From Flavobacterium sp. BFFFF2 (GTDB lineage: Bacteria > Bacteroidota > Bacteroidia > Flavobacteriales > Flavobacteriaceae): a DNA stretch of 64,000 bases. Under the pieces are notes generated by a model that saw only the letters and a program-made list of their open reading frames with translations, had not been told where the DNA came from and did not search any database. Of the stretch, positions 1-8,687 are shown piece by piece (positions within the stretch are counted from its first letter, which is position 1; the number at the start of each line of letters is the position of its first letter). Both the position numbers and the translations under genes were made by a program. The stretch lies in assembly GCA_002256385.1 (NCBI GenBank), contig NKJD01000006.1:32866-96865 (forward strand). Reading direction: 5' to 3'.

Positions 1-900
1 GGCACGACTGCCATTGCCAATGGCTTTACATATTCGTTTGCCAATTTACTTCCCTTTGAAAGTAGAAGTTTTACAGTGACAATGAACGTCCCAGCAATAC
101 CAGTTGTGCATATTAACCAATTGCTGACCAATACGGTTTCGGTGTCGGGTCTTGCAGGTGATTTGGTTGGCAGCAACAATAACAGCAGTTGTACTCAAGC
201 AGTAGTAGCGGCTTATGATCCGAATGACAAAATAGAGTCGCATGGGGAACAAATTGTGTATTCAACTTACGATCCTACTGACTATTTGCAATATACCATC
301 CGTTTTGAAAATACAGGTAATGCGGGCGCGTTAGATGTCAAAGTCAGTGACCAATTGGATGCCAAGCTAGATCCCAGTTCCATCAAAATGGTAGGCGCTA
401 GTCATGCCTATACGCTTGACCGAGTAGAAAATCAATTGGTGTGGAATTTTATGAATATCCAATTACCTGTTTCGGTGCCAGATACCGACACTGGCAAAGG
501 TTATGTGACCTTTAAAGTGAAAGTAAAACCGAGTTATGCGATTGGTGATGTAATCCCAAATGCAGCTTCCATCTATTTTGACAGCAACCCAGCCATTGTG
601 ACCAACACCTTCAACACCGAATTTGTGTCTGAATTGCTTGGTACCACCCAGTTTGATGAAAACCATTTGCAGCTTTATCCAAACCCAGCTAGTAGCACTG
701 TTCACATTCACTTACAAGACAGCACAGAGTCGCTGTCAACCATCCATGTTTATGATTTGTTGGGTAAAACGGTCCTTTCGGTTCCATGCAGCAGTAACGA
801 GCAAACGCTTGATGTCGCACCACTTTTAAAAGGCATTTATATGGTTGAAATTAATACCGAAAGTCATATGAAGTGGGTGAAGAAGTTGGTTGTAAATTAA
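1..900 (+). CDS. T9SS type A sorting domain protein, C-terminal part (5' end outside window)
   Basis: The reading frame is open from base 1, so only the C-terminal 299 residues are present. The middle carries a DUF7619-type domain (starting about YDPNDKIES and running to the IYFDSNPAIVTNTF stretch), a beta-sandwich commonly found just before the sorting signal in Bacteroidota surface proteins. The last 80 residues (from about LQLYPNPASSTVHI, through VYDLLGKTV and GIYMVEI, to WVKKLVVN) are a type A C-terminal sorting domain, which sends the protein through the type IX secretion system to the cell surface or medium. The function of the missing N-terminal part cannot be told. Confidence 0.93.
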   Translation, partial: GTTAIANGFTYSFANLLPFESRSFTVTMNVPAIPVVHINQLLTNTVSVSGLAGDLVGSNNNSSCTQAVVAAYDPNDKIESHGEQIVYSTYDPTDYLQYTIRFENTGNAGALDVKVSDQLDAKLDPSSIKMVGASHAYTLDRVENQLVWNFMNIQLPVSVPDTDTGKGYVTFKVKVKPSYAIGDVIPNAASIYFDSNPAIVTNTFNTEFVSELLGTTQFDENHLQLYPNPASSTVHIHLQDSTESLSTIHVYDLLGKTVLSVPCSSNEQTLDVAPLLKGIYMVEINTESHMKWVKKLVVN

Positions 901-1274
901 CTTTTAATTCAAAGTTCAAGGTTTGATGCTAATTTTAAAAGGTGCGAGCTGATGGCCGCGTGCCTCAAGCCCGGTGGGCTTTTATGGAGGTCCACTCCAA
1001 ACAATTAGGTCTTTGTCCTAGGGTCATTCGTTAATCTGGAATTCATATTATAAGTGTTTTGTCCGCTAGCTTATGAGGCACAAGCAGGGAAGCAATTCAC
1101 TTTTTACGTTTGCCCTCATTGAACTAGACGTAAGTTTAAGGTCTGTGGTTTTATAAATTTGGTTCGCATACCAAGTAAATCATTCAATTTTAGGTGTGTA
1201 ATCACCTGCTTGTTAGTTTTTTCAATGTTCGACAAACATAAAGATATTTGTTCCTGCAGTACCTTTTTGCCTTA
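901..1274. other. Gene-free stretch with a degenerate repeat hairpin
   Basis: No supported gene. A short perfect hairpin at 967-981 (AAGCCC, GGT, GGGCTT) followed by TATGGAGGTCCACTCC resembles the first stem of the GAGGAGG double-hairpin repeat found intact at 30457 and 38198, so this may be a decayed copy. The rest shows nothing recognisable. Confidence 0.4.
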
Positions 1275-1850
1275 CTAGCCCTGCTGCGTTTTCCAACAGC
1301 TCAGCAGGTGGTCATTCACCATCCCCGTGGCTTGCATGTGCGCATACATTACAGTGGAACCACAAAACGCAAATCCCCGTTTCTTCAGATCTTTGCTTAA
1401 AGCATCTGAAAACGCGGAGGTAGCAGGTATGTGCTGCAATTCTGTCGGGGAGTTTACCAACGGTTTATGACCTACAAAGCCCCATATATAATGTGAAAAA
1501 CTACCAAATTCTTCCTGTATTTTAATAAATCCTTTGGCATTTTTGATAGCTCCTTTAATTTTAAGGCTGTTTCTGATAATGCCGGCATTAGCCATTAATT
1601 CTGCTACTTTGTCTTCTGAATATGCTGCTACTTTTTGCACATCAAATCCATCGAATGCTTCTCTGAAATGCACTCTTTTTTTTAAAACAGTATGCCAACT
1701 TAACCCAGCCTGAAATGTTTCTAATATAAGCATTTCAAACAATTTGGCATCTTCATATTCAGGCACACCCCATTCTTCATCATGGTATTGACGGTATAAG
1801 TCGTCTTTTTCGCACCAAGCGCAGCGTATTTTTGGTTCCATTTCGTTCAT
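1275..1850 (-). CDS. tag: DNA-3-methyladenine glycosylase I
   Basis: Removes 3-methyladenine from alkylated DNA as the first step of base excision repair. The 191-residue product matches the TAG family end to end. The structural zinc ligands are all present: C10 and H23 in the N-terminal RCAWCEKDD...YHDEEWG block and H181/C185 in the C-terminal NDHLLSC block, in the positions of E. coli C4, H17, H175 and C179. The conserved GLSWHTVLKKR and GFAFCGSTVMYAHMQATG segments form the base-binding pocket. The start could also be the fourth codon (1841). The gene stands alone, divergent from yggS with about 650 bases between them. Confidence 0.96.
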   Translation of the reverse strand: MNEMEPKIRCAWCEKDDLYRQYHDEEWGVPEYEDAKLFEMLILETFQAGLSWHTVLKKRVHFREAFDGFDVQKVAAYSEDKVAELMANAGIIRNSLKIKGAIKNAKGFIKIQEEFGSFSHYIWGFVGHKPLVNSPTELQHIPATSAFSDALSKDLKKRGFAFCGSTVMYAHMQATGMVNDHLLSCWKTQQG

Positions 1851-2301
1851 AAGCCAAAATTAATTGAATTCAACCAAAGTGATGATAAACGAAAATTATA
1901 AAATGCAGCTGCATTGAAATTTATACTGTTGTTACATAGCAAGAGCCAACTTTCAGCAGCAATAACTACAATGATATTGATAGAAAAAAGAAGTAACTGC
2001 ACAAGGCACTGACAGCAGCACTGCATGTTGATTTCAAGACAATTGGAGGTCGATTTGTGATAAAAAATCATACTCGAAAGTGAATATAAATGCGTTGTTT
2101 TTGGAAGAACCAACCATTTTACATGGCCATGCTGAGTTAAGCAGCAGTACATGTGAAAAGAAATGACAGAGATTCATTGCTATACTTCACCAAATTATTT
2201 ATCAAGCTCGTTAATTGTGTATAAAATTGACGCTTTGCATGCTTATCTTTGTCGTTAAATGTGACTCAGAACCGGTGATGATAACCAATTATTATAAAAA
2301 C

Positions 2302-2334
2302 AAAAAAGCTGGGAATATGAAACCCAGCTTTTTT
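2302..2334. terminator. Strong intrinsic terminator between divergent genes
   Basis: AAAAAAGCTGGG and CCCAGCTTTTTT form a perfect 12-base-pair stem around a 9-base loop, with T runs on both strands. It lies about 170 bases before yggS and 450 bases before tag, so it does not close either gene. It may end an unrecognised transcript starting within 1851-2300. Confidence 0.75.
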
Positions 2335-2487
2335 CAATCTTAACTAACCTAAACTAAACAAAAGTGCTTCACTTTTTATTCTTGACAAATGTAACTCATT
2401 GGTTTTTAGTTAGCTGTTAATTTTAGGTTAAACTATTTACGGTTTTTTTACAGCATTATTTTATTCGTAATTATTTAAATTATCATC

Positions 2488-2495
2488 TATATTTG
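2488..2495 (+). promoter_or_regulatory. -7 promoter box of yggS
   Basis: TATATTTG fits the Bacteroidota -7 consensus TAnnTTTG and ends only 7 bases before the ATG at 2503, so the mRNA leader would be almost absent. No convincing -33 TTTG is seen. Confidence 0.6.
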
Positions 2496-2502
2496 ACTTA
2501 AT

Positions 2503-3165
2503 ATGTCGCAGATTGCACAACAAATTGCCCAAATAACTACCGAATTGCTGCCAAATGTGACCTTGGTGGCGGTTTCAAAAACCCAGCCTTTGGCAGCATT
2601 AGAAAGTGCTTACCAAGCAGGTCAACGCCATTTTGGCGAAAACAAGGTGCAAGAAATGACGGCCAAATGGGAACAATTGCCCAAAGACATTCATTGGCAC
2701 ATGATTGGGCATTTGCAGCGCAACAAGGTCAAATACATGGCGCCTTATGTGGCCTTGGTTCATGGGGTTGATTCATTGGCATTATTGGCTGAAATTGACC
2801 GCCAAGCCCAAAAATGTGGCCGCATCATTCCGTGTTTGCTGCAAGTATTTATCGCCCAAGAAGAAACCAAGTTTGGCTTTGACCAAGTGGAGTTAATAGC
2901 AGTGTTAACTTCCGAATTGGCTACTCAATTTCCAAACATCCGCATTAAAGGGCTGATGGGCATGGCCTCCAACACCGATGACCAAGCGCAAATCCGCAAA
3001 GAGTTTGCCGGGCTTAAGCAATTATTTGACCATTTTGCGCACATGAATCCAACCGCTTTTGACATGACCATTTTATCGATGGGGATGAGTGGTGATTTTC
3101 ATATCGCAATGGAAGAAGGGAGTACGCTTATTCGGGTGGGAAGTCGTATATTTGGGGGGAGGTAG
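2503..3165 (+). CDS. yggS: YggS/PROSC family PLP homeostasis protein
   Basis: A single-domain alanine-racemase-fold protein that binds pyridoxal 5'-phosphate and buffers cellular PLP and amino-acid pools; no catalytic reaction is established for the family. The cofactor lysine is K26 in VAVSKTQ. The family signatures HFGENKVQE, WHMIGHLQRNK, TKFGF, LMGMAS and the C-terminal SMGMSGDFHIAMEEGST...VRVGSRIFG phosphate-binding segment are all present. The 220-residue length is normal. The gene stands alone, with its own TATATTTG box just upstream. Confidence 0.96.
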   Translation: MSQIAQQIAQITTELLPNVTLVAVSKTQPLAALESAYQAGQRHFGENKVQEMTAKWEQLPKDIHWHMIGHLQRNKVKYMAPYVALVHGVDSLALLAEIDRQAQKCGRIIPCLLQVFIAQEETKFGFDQVELIAVLTSELATQFPNIRIKGLMGMASNTDDQAQIRKEFAGLKQLFDHFAHMNPTAFDMTILSMGMSGDFHIAMEEGSTLIRVGSRIFGGR

Positions 3166-3331
3166 TAATTGGAATTTTGAATTCTAAATTTTGAATTCTA
3201 AATTTTGGATTTGAAAAATTGGACTCGACAAACTACTCGTTTTTTGATAATTTGACAAATCATTTTTTTTATTTATAAATATTACAAGCATTACATCTTT
3301 ACAAACATTACAACTTTACAAAAACAAGAAT

Positions 3332-4717
3332 TTGTACGCAATACTCGACATAGAAACCACTGGCGGTGCTTATAACGAAGAAGGAATAACCGAAATTGCT
3401 ATTTATCAATTTGACGGGCACGATACGACCGACCAGTTTATTAGTTTAATCAATCCTGAAATTCCGATACAGCCGTTTGTGGTGAAGTTAACGGGCATCA
3501 ACAATGCCATGTTGCGCAGTGCACCTAAGTTCTATGAGGTGGCCAAGCGCATTTTAGAAATTACACAGGGTTGTACATTGGTGGCGCACAATGCCTCTTT
3601 TGACTACCGCATTTTGCAAATGGAGTTTGCCCGTTTGGGCTATCCTTTTGAAATGCCGACTTTGTGTACGGTTGAATTGGCCAAAAAAACCATACCCGAC
3701 ATGCCGTCTTATAGCTTGGGCAAGTTGGTACGGTCGTTGGGGATTCCGATTACCGACCGCCATCGGGCCAGTGGTGATGCCTTGGCTACGCTCAAATTGT
3801 TTCAAATGATTTTGGCCAAAGACACCACCAAATCCATTTTGTCGGGCATGGTCAAAGAGCAAGCAAAAAAAGGCATTTCGCCCAAATTGCTTGATATTTT
3901 GGCTGAATTGCCCAATGAAACGGGCATATATTACATCCACAACGAAAAAGGCACCGTCATTTATATTGGCAAAAGCAAGAGCATCAAAAAGCGGGTGACC
4001 CAGCATTTTACGGGTTCCGACCGCAAATCGATGCGCATTCAGGCGGAGGTGTTTACGGTAACTTTTGAAGAAACGGGCAGCGAACTGATTGCTTTGCTCA
4101 AAGAAAGCCAGGAAATCAAGGTCAATAAACCCATTTACAACCGTGCCCAACGCAAAAGTATTTTTCCGTGGGGCATTTATTTGCATACACCAACAGATGG
4201 CTATTGGGCTCTATATATTGAAAAAATCGATGGCCGCAAACGCGAGATGTTGGCTTGTACTTCGATCCAAGAAGCCAAAAGTTTGTTGTTTAAATTAACG
4301 GGCGAATTTGGTTTGTGCCAAAAAATCAATGGCTTATATGACCATACGGGGGCTTGTTTTCAGTTTAGCATCCGCGAATGTGCGGGGGCTTGCATTGGTC
4401 AAGAGCCTGTTGAAATGTACAACCAAAGGGTACAACAACTCATTGATCGGTATGGCAATGACCACGAATCGATGATCCTGATTGACCGCGGACGCTACGT
4501 TGAGGAACGCTCGGCCGTTTGGATTGAAAATGGGGTGTACAAAGGCTATTGTTTCTACGATTTGAACTTTCAGATTTCCCGCCCCGACATTTTGCGCAAC
4601 TTGTTGATTCCGATGGAAAACAACCGCGACACCCAACGGATTATTCGGGGGTATTTGCGCAAAAATAAAGTGTTAAAAGTGCTGCCGCTTGGGCAAGATG
4701 CTGACCCAGATGCGTAA
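3332..4717 (+). CDS. DnaQ-like 3'-5' exonuclease fused to a GIY-YIG (Cho/UvrC-like) nuclease
   Basis: The N-terminal half (to about residue 170) is a DEDDh exonuclease of the Pol III epsilon type: D6 and E8 in DIETTG, the NASFDYRIL block, and HRASGDA with the catalytic His and Asp. From about residue 197 a UvrC/Cho-type GIY-YIG domain follows (GIYYIHNEKGTVIYIGKS). The C-terminal 200 residues are family-specific and contain a small cysteine group (CAGACIG). Such fusions are known in Bacteroidota and are inferred to act in DNA repair. The start is TTG at 3332: it is the only start placing the DIETTG motif at its usual position, and no ATG lies upstream in frame. The 3' end overlaps nhaA by 20 bases. 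Confidence 0.93.
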   Translation: MYAILDIETTGGAYNEEGITEIAIYQFDGHDTTDQFISLINPEIPIQPFVVKLTGINNAMLRSAPKFYEVAKRILEITQGCTLVAHNASFDYRILQMEFARLGYPFEMPTLCTVELAKKTIPDMPSYSLGKLVRSLGIPITDRHRASGDALATLKLFQMILAKDTTKSILSGMVKEQAKKGISPKLLDILAELPNETGIYYIHNEKGTVIYIGKSKSIKKRVTQHFTGSDRKSMRIQAEVFTVTFEETGSELIALLKESQEIKVNKPIYNRAQRKSIFPWGIYLHTPTDGYWALYIEKIDGRKREMLACTSIQEAKSLLFKLTGEFGLCQKINGLYDHTGACFQFSIRECAGACIGQEPVEMYNQRVQQLIDRYGNDHESMILIDRGRYVEERSAVWIENGVYKGYCFYDLNFQISRPDILRNLLIPMENNRDTQRIIRGYLRKNKVLKVLPLGQDADPDA

Positions 4718-5858
4718 CACACTCATTGCCACTGCCAAACGAATTCGGCCCTTTTTGCATAGTGAACAAGCAGGGGGGAGGTTGCTCATGTTGGCCACCG
4801 CCCTTTCGGTCTTGCTGGCTAACAGCCCGTGGAGTTCGTCATACATCGGTTGTTGGGACCAGGTGGTTTTTCATCATTCGTTGTCGCAATGGATCAATGA
4901 TGCCGTGATGGCTTTTTTCTTTTTGTTGGTGGGCCTCGAACTAAAACGCGAAGTGTTGTTTGGCTTGCTGTCTAAGTGGCAATTTGCCGTGATGCCCATG
5001 GCGGCAGCCATTGGCGGCATGCTGGTACCCGTACTAATTTTTGCGGTTTTTAATTACAATACAACCACCTTATCGGGGGCTGGCATTCCGATGGCAACTG
5101 ACATTGCATTTGCCTTGGCCATATTGGCTTTGGGTGGCAAAGCTGTACCTTATGCTTTAAAAGTTTTTTTAACCGCCTTGGCAGTCATTGACGATTTGGG
5201 CGCGATCGCCGTAATCGCTGTGGGCTATACCAAAAACATCCAAAGCGTGTATTTGGGTTTGGCAGGCGGGTTGATTCTTTGCTTATACTTGTTACACCGC
5301 AAGCGCGTTTCCAAAAGTTGGCCTTACATGATTTTGGGCTTACTGCTTTGGATTGCCTTGTTTCAATCGGGGGTACATGCCACTTTGGCCGGGGTTATTT
5401 TGGCTTTATTTATTCCTTTGAACAATAATGAAGAACCCGCTTTAGCGAGTCAATGGCAACATTTTTTGCATGTGCCCGTGGCACTGTTGGTGTTGCCGTT
5501 GTTTGCATTGGCCAACACGGCTTTGCCGCTTGGTGACATCAAATGGGCAACATTAACTGCGCCTTTGGCAATGGGTATCTTTTGGGGTTTATTTTTAGGC
5601 AAACCGCTTGGCATATTGGGTGGTGTTTGGGTCGTTCAAAAAGCTAAATGGGGCCAATTGCCTGCTGAACTTTCCATGAAACATATTTTACTTGTTGGCA
5701 TCATGGGCGGCATTGGCTTTACGATGTCGTTGTTTATTTCCATGTTGGCATTGGATCAAGCTTCGCTGATTCAAGATGCGAAAATGGTGGTGTTATTGGC
5801 GGCGGTGTTTTCGTCAGTAGCAGGCATTGTTGCCATGAAGCTCTTTTTGAAAAGGTAA
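4698..5858 (+). CDS. nhaA: Na+/H+ antiporter NhaA
   Basis: Inner-membrane antiporter that expels sodium in exchange for protons. Hydrophobic helices run through almost the whole chain. The family motifs are present: SEQAGGRLLM near the N terminus, GLELKRE, PMATDIAFALAIL, the paired aspartates of AVIDDLGAIAVIAV (transport site), HATLAGVILALFIP, FALANTALPL and GIGFTMSLFIS. The start is taken at ATG 4698; ATG 4710 is a fair alternative and TTG 4689 is less likely. It overlaps the upstream nuclease gene by 20 bases, so translation of the two may be coupled. Confidence 0.95.
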   Translation: MLTQMRNTLIATAKRIRPFLHSEQAGGRLLMLATALSVLLANSPWSSSYIGCWDQVVFHHSLSQWINDAVMAFFFLLVGLELKREVLFGLLSKWQFAVMPMAAAIGGMLVPVLIFAVFNYNTTTLSGAGIPMATDIAFALAILALGGKAVPYALKVFLTALAVIDDLGAIAVIAVGYTKNIQSVYLGLAGGLILCLYLLHRKRVSKSWPYMILGLLLWIALFQSGVHATLAGVILALFIPLNNNEEPALASQWQHFLHVPVALLVLPLFALANTALPLGDIKWATLTAPLAMGIFWGLFLGKPLGILGGVWVVQKAKWGQLPAELSMKHILLVGIMGGIGFTMSLFISMLALDQASLIQDAKMVVLLAAVFSSVAGIVAMKLFLKR

Positions 5859-5946
5859 TTGGTCGGTTGACAAACTTGATTAATTGTTGTAGTTGTAAAT
5901 TTGTTAAAAATGAGCCCATTACATTCAATTGATTTACATTTGACCC

Positions 5947-6357
5947 ATGAGCCAACCCGTAACATCGGGCCATTTGAAGCACCTTCATCTGGCCATTACT
6001 ACTGCCGTCGTAATACCGATTGCCTTTATGTATGGCTTTTATCCGAATGTATTATTTGACCTCCGTCCAACCACCACCGACGAACTGAATGTGTACAAAG
6101 CCATCATGGGATTGTACATTGCCTTTGGCGGTTTTTGGATTTTGGGCATGCTGCTGCCGCGATTTTGGCAACCAGCCACCCAATCAAATATGCTCTTTTT
6201 GTTTGGTTTGGCCGCTGGGCGAACTTTGAGTATGTGTGTTGACGGCATCCCTTCCGTGCTTTTTTGCCTTGGTACTTTTGGCGAATATGTACTTGGGTTT
6301 TATGCTTTATATCAGTTGAGTCGGCAACCAATTCATCCAGATGAAAAACGACATTAA
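5947..6357 (+). CDS. DUF4345 family membrane protein
   Basis: A 136-residue protein with four predicted membrane helices (about 15-32, 50-68, 78-97 and 104-122). The layout and the GLYIAFGGFWILG and AAGRTLSMCVDGIPS segments match DUF4345, a family of unknown function common in Bacteroidota. It lies 88 bases after nhaA on the same strand and may be co-transcribed. No function is assigned. Confidence 0.8.
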   Translation: MSQPVTSGHLKHLHLAITTAVVIPIAFMYGFYPNVLFDLRPTTTDELNVYKAIMGLYIAFGGFWILGMLLPRFWQPATQSNMLFLFGLAAGRTLSMCVDGIPSVLFCLGTFGEYVLGFYALYQLSRQPIHPDEKRH

Positions 6358-6375
6358 AAGACTTAGACGTAGTTT

Positions 6376-6689
6376 ATGAAATCAATTGTCTGCTTTTTGA
6401 TTGTATGTCATTTCACTATGTCAACTGCGCAAATACAGGTAAGTCATTTCAATACGGAACCAAAACCGACCATTGACCATAAACCATGCGAAGTGTGTGT
6501 CCGATATATTGGCAAAACCTACAATTATATAGCGCCTATTGTTAAAATGGTGTCTGCAACCATTGAACCCACGCAAGGTGGATTAGCAAAAATAAGATCG
6601 GTACACATTTCCCCAATACCGACAGCTATTCATGGCAAGTGAAAGGGAAAACGGTCGTTAAAAATTACAAAGTCAAAGAAACCAAATGA
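6376..6689 (+). pseudogene. Small secreted protein with an apparent one-base frameshift
   Basis: The frame from ATG 6376 encodes an N-terminal signal peptide (ending about MSTAQ) and stops after 88 residues at 6642. The minus-one frame continues the protein from about 6590: reading KIGTHFPNTDSYSWQVKG and on to VKNYKVKETK, then stopping at TGA 6687-6689. That stop overlaps the ATG of the next gene as ATGA, the usual mark of an intact upstream partner. One A missing from the A5 run near 6588-6592 would explain the break; a mutation or a sequencing error are both possible. The restored protein would have about 104 residues. Family not recognised. Confidence 0.6.
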
Positions 6690-7789
6690 AACGCATTGCA
6701 TTATTGATCAGTTGCTTTTTTTGTTTGCACACATTGTGGAGCCAAACTACCGATTTTGATCCTAATAAGGCCAAACAGATTTGGGGCGTCGGACACACGA
6801 TTTCTGATAAAGGCGAAGAAAATTTTCTCGCTTTATATCCTGCTAATATAAAACCGTTACCCGAGAATATCAAGGCGCTTTTAGCAGCGATTGCCGTGTT
6901 TGCTCCAGTTGATGTATTGTATATAAACGAATTAGCGACCATGTTGGGATATGCCAGCTTGGAGGCAGCCAATCAACAGCTCGCTACAAAATGGCTCGCA
7001 GACAGTGGGCGAATCAATCAAGATTTGTTTTTTAGTGGGTTGTCATTAATTTATTCCAAAAAAAACATCTACTTGTTGAGCGGGGGTTGGGATACCCATG
7101 TTTTGGTATTTGAACAAAACAAAAAAGGCGTCATCACTTTCAAAGAAAAATACGACAGCAGCGAAATGAACCGGACAGCGTCGGACATTGATAGGCAAGC
7201 GCGGTTAAAATACGAAGCAAGTAAATCGGCCATTTCAGACAAAGGCGTGGTCATTAATGGGTTAAAATGGGCCAGTCGGAATGTGGGAACGCCTCATACG
7301 TTTGTCAAAAAGCGCCAAGATGCGGGGATGCATTATCAATTTAATAGAAAAACTGGTTGGAACCAGTACAGCCATGCAGCATGGGATATGACCATGGACG
7401 AAAGCAGGACTTGGACATCACCAAACGATCCGTGTCCGAAAGGCTGGCGGGTTCCTAGCTACCAAGATTTTTTAACCTTATTAGATTCCAGCAAAGTAGC
7501 CCAAAGTTGGACCAACCAGCAAGGCGTCCGTGGGATACAATTTACCGATAAGCAGACCAAAAATTGGTTGTTTCTGCCGTTTGCAGGGTATCGACGCTAT
7601 GAAGATGGCCGATTGGGCAATGATGATGGCCATTATTGGACCAGTGAGCAAAGCAAACCAGGGCCAACCGATTGTACGGAGGCACCCGAATGCAACCTGA
7701 TGTTTTATTTATACCTATCAGCCGATGGCGCCTATTTGAGTAAAAACGGCCCGAATTATGGATTTACTGTGCGTTGTGTGGGGGAATGA
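6686..7789 (+). CDS. Secreted protein with a FISUMP (Fibrobacter succinogenes major paralogous) domain
   Basis: The 367-residue product starts with a signal peptide (MKRIALLISCFFCLHTLWSQ). Residues of about 30-170 are not recognised. From about residue 185 a FISUMP domain (TIGR02145) is clear: GVVINGLKWASRNVG, the WTSPNDPCPKGWRVPS core, FLPFAGYRRYEDGRLGN, HYWTSEQ and the final GFTVRCV. This domain is frequent in surface lipoproteins and secreted proteins of Bacteroidota and Fibrobacter; its biochemical role is unknown. The ATG overlaps the stop of the upstream frameshifted gene, so the two form a translationally coupled pair. Confidence 0.85.
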   Translation: MKRIALLISCFFCLHTLWSQTTDFDPNKAKQIWGVGHTISDKGEENFLALYPANIKPLPENIKALLAAIAVFAPVDVLYINELATMLGYASLEAANQQLATKWLADSGRINQDLFFSGLSLIYSKKNIYLLSGGWDTHVLVFEQNKKGVITFKEKYDSSEMNRTASDIDRQARLKYEASKSAISDKGVVINGLKWASRNVGTPHTFVKKRQDAGMHYQFNRKTGWNQYSHAAWDMTMDESRTWTSPNDPCPKGWRVPSYQDFLTLLDSSKVAQSWTNQQGVRGIQFTDKQTKNWLFLPFAGYRRYEDGRLGNDDGHYWTSEQSKPGPTDCTEAPECNLMFYLYLSADGAYLSKNGPNYGFTVRCVGE

Positions 7790-7919
7790 ATTTTAAAATA
7801 AACAGCCGTTTTTCGGATAATGACGGATTAACAAGACGGAGGGATCAAGCTTTCTAATGCTCATTTTTATTTTAAATTTATCGCGGTGGTATACCGACTG
7901 AAATAGAAATGAAAAGTAT

Positions 7920-8465
7920 ATGAAAAATAGAGAATTTATAAGTTATGGTTTTTTCCTCTTTATTGTACTGCTTTCTTCTTGTGCAACAATAAAAAAATAC
8001 GAAGGCATCGATCAAAAGAAAATAAGTGACGTAAAAGAAATTGAAGGTGAATACGAAAATGGGGCAGCTCAAAATAAAAACGTATCATTTAGAAGCATTA
8101 AAAGTTACATTGACTTTTTAGATAAAGTTAAAGATACAGCCGCTGTAAAAAGTGTGAAAATTGCAGTTTTAAATGACAAGAAAATTCAATTCATTTTTAA
8201 AACCGAAAATGGAACTGAAAACAAATATGAAACGGGATATAAACTGGGTAAAAATGGATTTATTTTTTTAAAAAACAAAAACTTTAGGTTCACAGGGTTA
8301 CCATATATTTTTGGTGGTTTTACAATTAACAAAACAGAAATTGGCTTAACAAAACAGAATCATTTAATTTTAAACGGTGTAAAAGTTGATGAAGGAGCAA
8401 TTTTATTGATTCTGCCTGCCTCTTTCCCCAAAATTAACTTTACCGAACAATATAATAAAAAGTAA
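7920..8465 (+). CDS. Hypothetical lipoprotein
   Basis: A 181-residue protein with a lipoprotein signal peptide: a charged start, a hydrophobic core and a lipobox ending LLSSC at about residue 20, so it is expected to be membrane-anchored outside the cytoplasm. The mature part is lysine-rich and AT-rich in codon use compared with its neighbours, which hints at a different origin. No family recognised. It lies 130 bases after the FISUMP protein on the same strand. Confidence 0.7.
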   Translation: MKNREFISYGFFLFIVLLSSCATIKKYEGIDQKKISDVKEIEGEYENGAAQNKNVSFRSIKSYIDFLDKVKDTAAVKSVKIAVLNDKKIQFIFKTENGTENKYETGYKLGKNGFIFLKNKNFRFTGLPYIFGGFTINKTEIGLTKQNHLILNGVKVDEGAILLILPASFPKINFTEQYNKK

Positions 8466-8687
8466 GATATCTGCCGGTTACAATCTAATAAAATGTAGGT
8501 TTTTATATTTTCAAATCAACAACTGCTTTAACTGCTAAATCCTTGCAGTGTGTTAAACCTAATTATAAATTTAGCGGGATCATTGAGTCGAAAAAAAAAC
8601 AATGATTGCCAGAATGGACAATTCAATTGGCAAATTCAAATTCAAAAGGAAGTAACGCCCGGTGATTAAATACAAAAGTATAATCCA

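Larger units (their letters stand above)
1851..2502. other. Divergent intergenic region without a supported gene
   Basis: The region lies between tag (leftward) and yggS (rightward). A minus-strand open frame at 1847-2152 has a Cys/Leu/Ser-rich composition unlike the surrounding proteins and is not accepted as a gene. The only clear element is the hairpin at 2302-2334, described separately, which is unexpected between two divergent genes. Confidence 0.4.

Noticed and set aside
1847-2152. 101-residue minus-strand open frame upstream of tag
   Set aside because: It overlaps the tag start, is Cys/Leu/Ser-rich, and has no motif or promoter; it looks like chance in AT-rich spacer.
6588-6600. Programmed minus-one ribosomal frameshift in the small secreted gene
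   Set aside because: The A5 run is not a canonical slippery heptamer and no downstream structure is evident; a one-base deletion is simpler.
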